Shown here one piece after another: positions 1 to 10,830 of a stretch of 64,000 nt of DNA. The translations under genes and the position numbers were made by a program. The notes below the pieces were generated by a model. That model was not told the origin of the DNA, made no database searches, and saw nothing but the letters and a program-made list of their open reading frames with translations. The stretch is from Gnetum montanum (lineage: Eukaryota; Streptophyta; Gnetopsida; Gnetales; Gnetaceae): the NCBI GenBank assembly GCA_015680685.1, contig MNCI01010007.1:62517-126516 (forward strand), read 5' to 3'. Positions within the stretch are counted from its first letter, which is position 1, and each line of letters opens with the position of its first letter.

Positions 1-2131
1 CACAAAAGAGATAAAAATGCTGCATCTAACAAGTGTACTTGGTAGTGGTTACAAACATCATGGATTAAGGCTAGGAAGTTACAACTTCCACATAAAGTTC
101 CAATTATATAAATAAAAGCTATAATTGGAAATATCCATAAATAGCTTTATATATATATTTTGGAACAATATAAAATTTGATCATCTATCTCCCCTTGGCC
201 ATGCTATAAAATAATTTGGAGAGTACTTCAGGATATGAAAATACTACCTTTCAATAGTCCACAACACATGACTCAAGCTCCAAACCATTTCTCCTCAGGC
301 ATTTCTGTATTTGGTACTGTAAAGAGTGCATAGTCTTCATATGTTTCCTTTGATCTTTATCAAAATATTATTCTCATTTCATTCAAATCCACTCCATAAC
401 ATCCTTGGATAAATAAGTCGAAGCGTTCCATCTTTAATTTATGAGAAACCTTATTATAATAAGAACCTTGGAAACATTTGTGACAAAGGCACTTCGTTAT
501 CCGGCCAAGTGCTGATTTTGTTTAGCTAGCTTCTGCAACGCGCGGCCATTCCTCCATTGAATTTGTAATGGAAGTTGCATCTCCCAAAAATTCTACAGTA
601 GTTGAAACCAATTCAGTGCACGGTTTGCTGGTAGCTGAGACATCTTCTCCATTTGTGTTGTCGACATCTCTATAGTTGGCAACGGCTCCGCCGAAGTTGC
701 AGGCTTCAGAGTCGGCATCAATTCTAACCGGATTCAGCCGGGAGAGGCCACGCGCTTTTTCGTCGGGCACAATTCTGTACACCGAAATTTCTTGGCTAGA
801 AATGAAAATAAGGCCCAAAAACATTAAAACAAGACATTGAAAGTTATGTATTTTTGGAACTCAGGGCCAATCCTCCGCGGTAATGAATGTTATGAATCAG
901 TATTTACGCACACAGTAAACCCGGCAAGCTGAGCCAACGAATACACAGGCCCTGTTCCAGCACCATAGTTTCTCTTCTGTATATTATCCGTCCTCCCTAG
1001 ATTCACCACTGACAACAGTAGCAACTATGAATAGCCTTGAAATTAATGGAATTTTAGGCTTGTAAAATGCCCATAGGCTACAAGTAGTATTACGCGCGGC
1101 GGCTCTTTCTAGAACAAGATTTCTTTCACCTCTCTAATAGTTTTCTCCGCTGATTCACTGTTAACGATCTGATCATTTGAATAATCTCGTTGAGTATTGA
1201 GTACTGGAGGAACGGAGTTTGTGCAGCAAGTGTTTGATAGAATGTCTGTGGAATTTGGTAATGGTTTTCCTACACTGACGGTGCCACGTACCACTGACCA
1301 TTGGCCCATTGCCCAGCATACTTCAGAAAAATATTTATATGATGCTAGATGATAGAAATGCTATCAGCTTTTGGCTATATTTTTGTTGCTGTGTAAGCAT
1401 TTCATTTTCTGTTTCTGTGTTTTTGTACAGTGCCGTTTTGGAGGCCCTCACTGGCTTCTCATCATTGCAGATTTTGTTTTTATTTTCTTATATTTTACTG
1501 GACAGAAATGGTCACAGAGAATGGGGATTCCAGTGGTGAAGTGCTGGGGCAACCCTTGAACAATCCTGTTTCTGCCTTTCTACATGAATGTTTATTATTT
1601 TTTTTTTTTTTTGCAGAGTGCATTATTTGAAATTGTGCTGTGAAATAATGGATTGCTATACTTAGTTTTTAATTGGTACTGTGAAATTTGATTCACATAC
1701 CATGGTCCCTTGCAATAATGTAGAGCCCCTCCTTCATTTTGTAGAATTCCACTTTTTCCTTTCTATTGCAGAGAATAATATCTTTCTTACAAAGAAAAAT
1801 ATCTTGCTCAGCCTTTTAATTTTAGACAATATATTCTTGAATTTCATAGGAGAAATAACTTCACCCTGCACCAAAATGCTGAACTTGCAATTATCAGGTT
1901 ATTCATTTGTACATCCCAGAGAATTATAAAGGTAGAACAACACATTGATAATTCTGTACTTATCAACAGGGCTGTGTAAGCTTGCTATAGAAATGGTGCT
2001 CCAATATTTTAAAATAAGAGAATGCCTTTTGTGCACTTATTCTCTTCCTCTCAAACTGAAAATTTAGCTACTTCTTCAAAAATTCTCAACTAATTTAAGC
2101 CTGCTTCATGAAATGGCCAAATGTGCCAACA
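1..2131 (-). mobile_element. LTR-bounded insertion into family 1 copy A, right end only
   Basis: On the minus strand the block begins TGTTGGCACATTTGGCC at 2131. The solo LTR at 34978 begins almost the same way (TGTTTGCACATTTTGGCC). Family 1 gag sequence stops exactly here: its reading into 2132 is colinear with the sister copy near 46.8 kb. I infer that an LTR element inserted here, with its other end outside the window. Homology to the 34978 element is clear only for about the first 30 bases. CpG is less depleted than in surrounding repeats, which suggests a younger insertion. The rest of 1-520 and 1321-2131 is AT-rich with no coding signal that I trust. Confidence 0.5.
522..1320 (-). CDS. 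3' exons of an unrecognised spliced gene, partial
   Basis: Three protein-like blocks lie in order on the minus strand. The last exon is 795-522 and ends in TAA; an acceptor ending TTTCTAG precedes it. The middle exon runs from about 1008 to 912, between an acceptor TTGTCAG and a donor GTGCGT. Joining 912 to 795 keeps phase (2+1) and reads through the junction as FTV-QEISVYR. The middle exon contains GAGTGPVYSLAQLAGF. An upstream block, about 1278-1114, is serine/asparagine rich. The frame just before it (1320-1294) encodes YAGQWANGQ, which resembles one MORN motif but is shifted by one base. Codon and CpG content differ from the repeats. I do not recognise the family. It could be a host gene end or a captured fragment. 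The junction between the two upstream blocks is not phase-proven. Confidence 0.4.
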
Positions 2132-5053
2132 GTTAACATGCGAATCAAAGCCTCACAATGGGGAACAGATGTCATGATTAGGTCGTACAAGCTCAACGTA
2201 GTGTTTTTTTGTTTTAGAGATTGTTTGACCTGTGTGAGGGTGTAGACTGTGTAGTCGTGTCGACCTTCGTCTTTGGTGGCAAAGGTACAGATGTGTGGGG
2301 CGAAGATGTAGGCTTGAGGATACTTTTGCCGATATTTTCCTTCGACGTCTTACCTGCAAAGTGGACTTCTCACCTTGCGAGGCGAGAAGGCTGTTCAACT
2401 GCATTGCCTGGGATAGGAGCCATCAAGGGCATTGGCCCTCTAATGATGAATGGAGCTAGAGGTGTCAATGGACCAAACCACGTGGCTCTGCTAACAGGTG
2501 CTGCAGAGGTGGGTGCACGTGGCGGGACTTTTAGGACAAATGGCTGCTGTGAGCTCGGACCAACTGCTGGTGGTGCTGGTGCACTACGTTGAGTCACATG
2601 GACCACGAATGGCTGCCTTATTGGATCATTTTCAAAGTTGATGGCATTGATTACGTAACTAGCATTATTGGCATTAAGGGGATCTATGTAGACATGCATA
2701 GATTGGTTTGTAGGATGTATTGGGTTGCTTTCTTCCAACACCAGTTTCCCTTGGTCAATTAATCTTTGGATGTTGTCCTGCAATGCTAGACAGTAATCCA
2801 TGTCATGACCACACTGTTGGTGGTAGTCACAAAACCTGTCTAGCCTAAAACCCCTAGGAACTGGAGGCTCATTGGGCAGGGCCAAAGAGGAGTTCATAAG
2901 GAGCTCTCAATAACGTTGCTACCTTACGATTGCTTCTCCCAACATCTGCTTATGTTGGATGTATCCTGCTGCCAGCAGTTGCTTTAGAAACTCTAAAGGC
3001 TTGAGAGGTAGTGGGGTGTACTTTGAGTGGTCTTTACACTCAAAGTTGGGTTTGGTTTGTGCAGATGTCTCAGGTGTAAGCATAGCAGGTTGCGGCACGT
3101 GGCCCTGTTTGGGCACGGGGTTAACTGTAGGTATGACCGATTTCTTGTTTTTCTTGCTACCATTGTTGCTAACTTTGGCCTTGGCCTCAGTTGCCACAGT
3201 AGCCACTATGGTTTTCGGGGCTTTACCCTTGTCTTTCTTTGCGAAGGTGATTTTGTAAGTGATGTAGGCTAGGTCTTTACTTGCCTCAGTCGTGTCTTGC
3301 ATGCTCTTAGTCTGAGTGAAAGCCTGACTAAAAGAGTGAGTAGTGAGGTAGTACAATTTAGACTTGATGAAGTCATTCACTGCATCCTTAAAGATAGCTA
3401 GCATGTGGGCTTCTGCAATGGGTTTGTAGATTTCGTTAAGGGTTACGCTCCAATGTTGAATGAACTTCTGGACTAGCTCTAGAGCATCTTGCTTTACTCT
3501 CATCAACTGATCCAGTGTAGTTTCTGGCTTCAAGTTGTACTTGAAGCGCATCATGAACTAGGTCAGAAACTCTTCCAAAGTTGATATGGATGAGCGTGGA
3601 AATGCATGATACCAGTCCAAGGCTTTCCTAGCTAGGGACATGGTGAAGACACGAACGATCATGTGCGGCCATTGTTGCAATAGCAAAGACTTAGACCTGA
3701 AGGTGACAAGATGTGCATTAGTATCTCCCTCCCCATTGTACTTTGTAAAATGTGGGAGAGAGATCCCTATGGGTAGTGTCAAAGCAGGGATTGCAAGGCT
3801 AATAAGGTCATCCTGGTAGAAGTCCATGACTAGTACCATGTTAGACCCAGTGGCTTTGAGATGTTTTATTTCCTCAGTGAGTGTTTGGATGAGCTGAAAT
3901 GCTTGGTCTAGACCCAACAATGTTGTGGATGGCTGGGGAGCTGCAGGGGCAACTTCCACCTATGGTATGGTGGAGGTGGCAGCCTGACCCATTGGCGGTA
4001 CCATTGGGATGACCCCCGCGAGCAGTGCTACCTATGTTGTCCACCACCTGGTAGGTGATGTTGCTAAGGCGTCGACCGCAGGATGGGCTGCCGAGTAGAC
4101 TGCTTGTATCACTAGCGACGTAGACCATAGCCCCGTGTTAGGCTGTGCCGACTACAAGGCTTGGTATATTTGAGAGAGCACGTAGTGAGAAATTTTCAAT
4201 GGTTGCAGGGTAGGCAAAGAAGCAAATGGGGCCCACCATGTGGACGAGCTAGGGCTCACCATAGTGGGTGGAACAGACGTGAATGTAGGAATAGAGATAG
4301 AAGTCACGTATGTTTGTGAAGTTGGTATGGTATGAACATGTGGCAGGGTAGCCATGGTTGGCACATTATGTGCCACAGGAATAGACTACTGAATAGCCTA
4401 CAAAGGAATAGTAGCTGCAAATGGAATAGGTGAAATAGGCGAGGATAGGCGTTGAAATGCTGCAGGATTGGTGTGGCTACCCATAACAGCCGTAATCACG
4501 GGTTGCGAAAGCATAGGAATAATTACAAAGGGAGCGGTAAGAAACAATGGCTTGGCCCAAAAGGACTGGGTAGGAGGGACAAGAGCAGGGCCGGTTGGAC
4601 CTCCCTCGTTCGATTGGGAATCGAGTTCCTCCTACCCATCTTGGAAAGCATCATCTTGGTTGGACGCTATGTCTTGTTGCTCCCTAAGCCTAGCCAACTG
4701 GATTAGTTTGTCTAGAAGCCTTTGGTATGCTTGTGTTAAAGGTAAATAAATGTCAGGAGTAGGGAAAAATTCCTTCTCATTGTAGTAAGCAAACTCGAAG
4801 CTGCGTTTTTCTCGAGTTCATGTAAATCCAAGGGCAAATTTTCTTGCACCTTTGCATAGAGGAAGCTGTAATGCTTGTGTTGCTGGGCCAATCCCTTAGC
4901 TCCTCGATTTTGGATTCTGAGAGATCGGCATATTTCCAACATCAGATTCAGTGGTTGTTCAGCACCAATAGTGCCTTGAACTGTGGTGGGGTCTTCAACG
5001 TTAAAGGGAACTTCCACGTTGAAGCCATTGGCAGCAGTAGTTGAAAAAGCCAT
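2132..5053 (-). pseudogene. gag: gag polyprotein, family 1 copy A (broken)
   Basis: This encoded the structural capsid protein of a Ty3/gypsy-type retroelement. The likely start is the ATG at 5053, giving MAFSTTAANGF. A copy-D homologue with the same N-terminal pattern (MNL...EKYSFIYTKIQ) supports this start. A Ser/Thr/Pro-rich middle (4376-4152) follows, then the capsid-like block (3959-3558) with PHFTKYNGEGDTNAHLVTF and LARKALDWYHAFP, both typical of retrotransposon gag. The second capsid half lies at 3557-3200. A C-x2-H-x3-GH-x4-C knuckle-like motif (CDYHQQCGHDMDYC) lies near 2840-2800, and a basic tail follows. In-frame stops are TAG at 3558, TAG at 2919 and TGA at 2907, and frames also shift between 4736 and 3959. 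The sequence runs on without its protease because it is cut at 2131. Confidence 0.8.
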
Positions 5054-5116
5054 TGAAAGCTGAGTAGTTTTGCAGAAGAGCACAACAAGTGCAAAAAGAA
5101 TAAAGAGACTAAAAAG

Positions 5117-5733
5117 CAACAAAAAGAAGGCTTTACGTCTTGCCAGATTCTAGAGGAACCATCGAGGCAACCGATCTATACCACACAAAGCGTAAACAAC
5201 CACAAAAGGATGTCATGTTTATGCCGATGCGCAATGAGATATAGAGCACGTGCAAGACTACCGTAAGACAAGTTTAGTTAACTCGAAATCAAGAAGGCTT
5301 TATGTCTCGCAAGGTTCCAGAGAAATTGTCGAAGTGACCAACCTGTGCCAGACAAAGCGTAAACAACTGTGAAAGGGTGTCATGTTTATGCTAGTGCACG
5401 ATAGGGTACAGGGTGCATGCAAGACTACCATAGAACGGGCAAGCTAACTAGCGATCAAAGGCTTTGTGTCTCATAGGATCCTAGAGGGACCGTCGAGGCG
5501 ACTGCTCTATACCACCCAAGATGGGGTACAGAATGCATGCAAGACTACCATAAGATGAGCTAGTTAGCTGGCAATTGGAGGCCTTGTGTTCTGTAGGGCT
5601 CCCGAGGAACTGCTGAGGCAACCAATATGCACCGCACAAAGCACAAAAAACCGCAAAAGGATGTCACGTTTATGCTTATGTGTATCAGGGTGCAGAAGGC
5701 TCACAAAACTACTGTAACATGTGGAAAAGACAC
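5117..5733 (-). repeat. Leader tandem repeat, about 165 bp x 4
   Basis: Four imperfect tandem units lie between the primer site and gag of copy A, starting near 5120, 5290, 5459 and 5578. Each shares a block resembling CTAGAGGAACCGTCGAGGC, then CACAAAGCGTAAACAACC, then GATGTCATGTTTATGC, then GCAAGACTACCATAAGA. Unit 3 has lost its middle. The sister element's leader (49686-50072) lacks a comparable array, so the expansion is copy-specific. A role in RNA packaging or translation is possible but unproven. Confidence 0.75.
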
Positions 5734-5740
5734 CAAAAGG

Positions 5741-5757
5741 CCCTCCTTCTAGTGCCA
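5741..5757 (-). other. Primer binding site, family 1 copy A
   Basis: Minus strand TGGCACTAGAAGGAGGG lies seven bases downstream of the LTR end, which is the normal place for a tRNA primer site. The same site, TGGTGCTAGAAGGAGGG, follows the LTR at 50095. I did not identify the primer tRNA. Confidence 0.7.
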
Positions 5758-6410
5758 AAAAAATGTAGTGATCAAAAACGTCGATGGCTGGAAAACACTG
5801 AGGGGTCAGCGGGCACGATAGTTTCGACCACATATCCGCGGGAGGGTTGTGCTGGGTGTGTGTAGATACAGGGTGCCCTGAATGGTCTGGTTGATCACAT
5901 AGGGACTTAATCAGTGTCTATATAGCCTTTTGCAACATATAACTTGAAAAAGGGAATGAAAATGCGAAGTAATGCTTGAAAGTAAATGAAGTAGAAAACA
6001 ATGCAACACACGACAATAAGTAGGAAACAAAGTAAAATGCATTTAGAAGAATGCACTGCTCCAAAGCTACAAGTTTGCTCTATCGAGGTGGATACAGTCG
6101 GTTGCACAGTGTGACGGAGTGCAAAGATCCTGAGAGTAACCGAGACATGTAGAGCGAAACAGGTTGTGCACTTGGGCACGGATTTAGGTACTGACGATGC
6201 AGGGTTCTACCAAGGTGGTAGAAGGGGAACAAAACAAAATGCCAGCTGAAGATGCTAACTATTTTCAATGTCAAACAAAAAGATTACAATGCTCAATGTT
6301 ACAATGCTAGGGAGAGGAGAAGTTGAAGAATTGAAAAAATTCAAACCCTTTGAATGCTACTTGCTGTAAGAAAAACCAACCAGCTCTCTTTTGAATGCTA
6401 CTCGTTGGGG

Positions 6411-6418
6411 TATTTATA
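6411..6418 (-). promoter_or_regulatory. TATA box of copy A LTR
   Basis: The minus-strand sequence is CCCTATAAATACCCC, in the centre of the LTR about 950 bases from its U3 start. TATA boxes occupy the equivalent place in the sister LTRs at 30138-30131 and 50818-50811. Confidence 0.65.
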
Positions 6419-6659
6419 GGGACAAGGGCACGCGAAGGGGGCAGTTTCAATGCCACGTTCCTTGGTCCCACATTGACTTTCTTGTGCTGCATGTGCCATG
6501 CATGACTGTTGGACTTGCATGGCTATTGTAGTGTGAGTCTACCATGCCATAACTGCGAGTCTGCCATGCTGTAATTGCACCGTCAATGTTTGGAGACGTG
6601 TGCCAATGCTCTAATTAGGTGAATTGCATTGATGTCACACAACCACCTGCATGCTTTGC

Positions 6660-7105
6660 TGTGCTTTATAGCGTAGCATGCTTGACATAGCGTAGCATCT
6701 TGTCATGTGTTTCACTACATGTGTTGCATGCTTGCTACACTATGCTACGCTACGTAGCATAGCATAGTGTAGTGACTAGCCTCAATCGCAAAGACTTTGC
6801 TTCTTGCATTGCAAGACCTACAAACTTTTCTAATTCTGCCCTTCGAGTTACCTTCTATCTCTTCTGCAAGATTGCTACGCCTCGCTGCGCCATGTAGCTC
6901 AACATAGCATAGCAGCAGACATGGTCCGCCACTTCCAAATGGAAAGGGACATTGCTGAAGGACTTGAATTTGGGCGATGGGACTGGTTGTATAATTGTTT
7001 CTATGCTATGCTACATAGCATAGCGTGGCACTTCATTCTACAATTATTTTCTAAAGCTTGTTATGCTACATAGCGAGGCGTAGTGTAGCATAGCATACTT
7101 CGTGA
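6660..7105 (-). repeat. U3 fold-back cluster built on TAGCATAGC
   Basis: Repeated copies of GCTATGC/GCATAGC make several fold-backs. One is a near-perfect 38-bp palindrome at 6735-6772 (CTACACTATGCTACGC to its complement). Others are a 9-bp-arm hairpin at 7001-7023 and another with arms at 7062-7070 and 7084-7092. They lie upstream of the TATA box, the same position as the hairpin arrays in the sister LTRs. Confidence 0.75.
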
Positions 7106-8301
7106 CTTAGAAAACTTGCTAAACTGTTTCGTGCACCCTGAATGCTGCTACCAACTCTATGCACCATTTCTGAGCAGGCTGTCAGTTGGGCAAGCTACTT
7201 AGATGGACAGGCAGGGTGACCTGTAGAGCTTATTCATGCCCAAAGTAGAAAATTTTCCAAACTGGCCAGCATGAACTCAGAGCGTTCTCCTCCTGAAGAA
7301 CTGTCGTGGTGCTACGCGAATTGCAAGGCCTGGTGAAGAAAGAATGACTTCAAATTTTTTAGGGTGTTTCAGGTTCTTCCTAGCTAGTAGATCCATTTGT
7401 AGCCATTGCTAGATTACCTCTCAAGTGGCCTCATTTTTTCCACAAATGGCTGTCCAATACCTGGCATAGTCAATCTTGACTATTTGCTAAGTACTATCTC
7501 TTTTGTCATGAGCTAATAGGAAGTTATAACAAGCCTATAGGTCCTCTAGTTTTGCATCTTGGCTTGCCCCCTATCCTGGACCTCATGCACCCATTTCTAT
7601 AGGTGCTTCTTTGTGTGCCTACATTCCCACAATGCTCTCATAGATGAGAGCATGTACTTACTTGCCTCATCATACACATGATGGGGCACTTGCTCTACTT
7701 CAGGGAGAAATTCAAACACAGTATCAACTTTGGCCATCCTATTTGGGTCCCACCAAAGCTGGGAACCTATTGGCATATGATATGCAAAATAGCATTAGCA
7801 ATAAACTAAGCAATAAATTGGTAGAGTAAAGTAGGCAAATATAGACATACCAATCTTAGGGTCCATTTGATGTATACAGTCCACCATGTCCTCAACCAAG
7901 CCCTGCATGAAGGTGAACATATCAAGTGCCTCCATCCATAGTTGCATGTAGAAGGTGGAGGTGGATATTAGACCCTCAGCAGAAACACCAATGGCTATGA
8001 TACAAGATGTTTAATAATTATGAGACAACCAATGGCCAAAGGTGTAAGGGTTAAAAAAAAGATGGTGGTACAAAGCTCTTACCCAACAAGCCCTTGGATG
8101 TGAGAATGGAGGGATCACCCATCTACACGTTGTCAAAGAAATTTTCAAACTTACCCCCATCAAACTATATCAACCCTTCTTCCTCTAGTTGTTGCAGGAC
8201 CTCTACAGCTTCTCACTCTTCTTCCTCTGGTACCTGCCCCTTAGTTTGAGGAGGGACATCATCCACTATGGGCTCTACTGCTACTGTAGAGGCCCTCTTA
8301 C

Positions 8302-8399
8302 CTATTTCTAATGATCCACATAAGTTAGGATTAGAATTTTTAATGATTAGTATAGCATATCATAGCATATTATAGCATTATGCTATAATTCATACTCAC
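8302..8399 (-). other. H1 intron with GTGAGT donor, position conserved in H2
   Basis: The donor is GTGAGTATG and the acceptor AGAAATAG. The intron holds several ATGCTATA repeats. H2 has an interruption at the corresponding place (about 44117-44277). The next intron (8082-7995) corresponds exactly to H2 44501-44600, because the flanking exon ends GGCTTGTTGG and GGCTTGCTAG align. Confidence 0.6.
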
Positions 8400-10479
8400 T
8401 TGCAATTTCTAAATGTAACTCACAAAACTTTAACTAGATTTTCCTGCCACTCTCCTCCACTTCATGAATGGGCTACTTCATGAGGCATGACTTCTCAATT
8501 TTTTTCCTGGATGATCCCATTGCCTTAGTAATGAGTTTCATCCCTCTAACTACATTTCTAGTGTTAGCCAGTGGGGCCTCACCTACACTATCATGTGAGT
8601 GGTGAGATCATCCTAGTTGGCCTCTAGTCCTTACAGAAAATGACTTACCAATTACCTCTAGGGAATCCTATGACTACATGGTAGTGAACAAGTGCTAGAT
8701 CCATGGCCTAGATATTTTCTTATAGTCCTACACTACCCATCATCCATCCTCACAAATGACTAAGAACTCTATGAACCATCACAAGTATGCTACGCAGAAT
8801 GCAAACTGCACATGTGACCTTGCCTGGAGGTTGTGGTGCAATTTGATAATTTCGGCACGTAGGCCACTAGCAAGGTAAGAAGCCTAGTTTTATCATGTAC
8901 CCTCCTCTATCACATCCCTCATCACCTAAGCCTACTCTACCCCAATAATTTTCCCTTGGGAGATCACCTTTGAGAATGCACGAGCTTGAAAAACTAGATA
9001 AATATGGTGGACCACAAGTAGTCCCACATCCTTGATGAGTAGTCCTTTGTAGGACTTAGAAGTGCCTGACCACTCCCCAACGTTCCCTCTAGGGTCCATG
9101 TTTTTCTTAGTTTTTTCAACAATTGGTGGACCCTCAGAGGAAAGGTTGAAGAGGTCCACAAAGAATTTATCCATGAGGTCAAAAGTCACCCGCACACCAC
9201 AAGCCGCATAATGAAATAGCTAGTACTCTCACTGAAGAAGTTGATGAAAGTAATCATCTCGGTGACTAGGATTCTTGGGCTCAAGCCAAGAAAAGGTCCA
9301 TTAGCCTAGCCTATTGAATCTTCCTAGTTAACTCAAATGGGACCTCATGGCACAACCAATGCCATGAACCCTCAACATCACCATATTTCATGATGAGGGT
9401 AGCCTCAGTGAAGCTTGTTACAACCACTGTGACATCTCTTGAAGTGATTGCAGCTACAATAGATGAAATAAAAGTTAACAACATGAGAAAAGAAAAGCAA
9501 CAAATACATAAGAATAATGATACACTACTCACATGGCACAAATTGTGTGCAAGATGATGGTGGTGGAGCTAAAACCTCCTCTATGCTTAAAATGCTAATC
9601 ACCCACTCCGCATCCAACCAACCATAGGGTTGACACCTCTCATAGGCCTTAGGGAACCAATGAGGGTATTTTGCTAGGTTGGATCCATTTTTTCCAATCA
9701 TCACTACGTGGACATTCTCAAAGGATGAGAATTTTTGCAGGGCAATGCAAGTCAAGTTTAAGCCCCCTCCTCATCATGGAGGCCAAGTGTGTCAACAATA
9801 AATCTGGCAAAGCATCCTTGTATGAATCATAATCAAATGGATAATGCAAAAATTGTAAGAGGACTCACCCTCTAGCATAGTATACTATCCTAGGTGGGTT
9901 TTGAAAAATAGTATGTATTCGTCAAGCAATAAACAAGGTGTTGTTCTTGTTATAGCATTGGGATTCTGTCATCTCCTAGATCCTGGATAAAGGCCTAAGG
10001 CCTTAGGGCCCTGGCCTGAACTCCCTACTTCATCATTAGCAGTGGGCTCATCAAACATAAATCTTAGGATGCCCTAGCCCACCCCAAGCTATACTGTTTC
10101 CAAAATGATGTTGGCCGCTTCCACTACCAAGTGTGACCACATCATCACACTAAAGTGTTGAAGCAAGAACTCTAGGAACTCCTGTGCTCATGACCTAAGC
10201 CACACTGCTTAGTGATCCATACATATGTCTAGTGCAAGTACATTTGGCATGGGTTCACTCATCAACATAAGCTACCCACTAGCTCCACCATAGTAAGGAT
10301 GGGCTTCAACAGTACCCTGTAGCCATAATAGCAACAAGAGGAGAGTGTTAGCATTGGATACATAAAAAAATACATCAAAATTATACTTAGCACATTAGCA
10401 AAACTCTTAGCTTCCCTCATGAACCCCGCAAGAAAGGGACGTTAGCATATCCATCTAATGTGCCTAGTCTTCAATGGGA

Positions 10480-10830
10480 CACAACACTAACATCTCCATT
10501 TCACATTTGCACTGAGCATTTTTCTAACTTTGAAAATATTAAAAACTTTTCTAACTATTGGTTATGCTCCCCATAGAGTGTAACCCTTGAAAAAATGTCA
10601 AAAAATTCCTAACTGTTGGTTATGCTCCTCGTAGAGTGTAACCCTTGAAAATTTTAAAATTTTTTGTAACTATTGGCTATGCTCCCCATAGAGTGTAACC
10701 CTTAAAAAACTACAAAAATTTCTAACTTTTGGCTACACTTCTTGTAGAGCGTAACCCTTGAAAATCTCAAAATTTTTCCAACTTTTCATCACACTCTCGA
10801 GAGTGTACCCTCCATATGGGGAAGTTTAAA
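10480..10830 (-). repeat. Hairpin tandem array inside H1, about 64 bp period
   Basis: Five tandem units share GGTTATGCTCCCCATAGAG followed by TGTAACCCTTGAAAA. In each, GGTTATGCTC can pair with GAGTGTAACC as RNA over ten positions if two G-U pairs are counted. The last unit carries the perfect 16-bp palindrome ACACTCTCGAGAGTGT (10791-10806). The flanking AT-rich spacer (TAGAAATTTTTG) matches the spacers of the family 1 LTR arrays in reverse orientation. The array lies in a presumed intron of H1. Confidence 0.7.

Larger units (their letters stand above)
2132..7371 (-). mobile_element. Family 1 LTR retrotransposon copy A, 5' part
   Basis: Reading right to left, the element has a 5' LTR (7371-5764), a primer site (5757-5741), a leader with tandem repeats, gag (5053-2132), and then truncation by the insertion at 2131. 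LTR termini (TGAAACACC to ACTACA), primer site and gag N-terminus all match the large element at 29429-51967, so both belong to one family. The gag order and zinc-knuckle style place it in the Ty3/gypsy group. The element is not autonomous because protease and pol are absent. More CpGs survive here than in the sister copy, so it is probably younger. Confidence 0.75.
5764..7371 (-). repeat. 5' LTR of family 1 copy A (1608 bp)
   Basis: The LTR runs TGAAACACC (7371) to ACTACA (5764) on the minus strand, with TG and CA ends. Its last 170 bases align with the LTR ends at 50095 and 29429. It contains a TATA box at 6418-6411 and, upstream in U3, a cluster of fold-back repeats (6660-7105). The base after the LTR (7372) is also where the H1 gene copy stops, so this insertion truncated H1. 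Confidence 0.75.

Noticed and set aside
1309-1929. Several plus-strand reading frames with hydrophobic translations
   Set aside because: Biased by T-rich intron-like sequence. No domains, no splice-consistent partners, and the minus strand carries the coding-like blocks.
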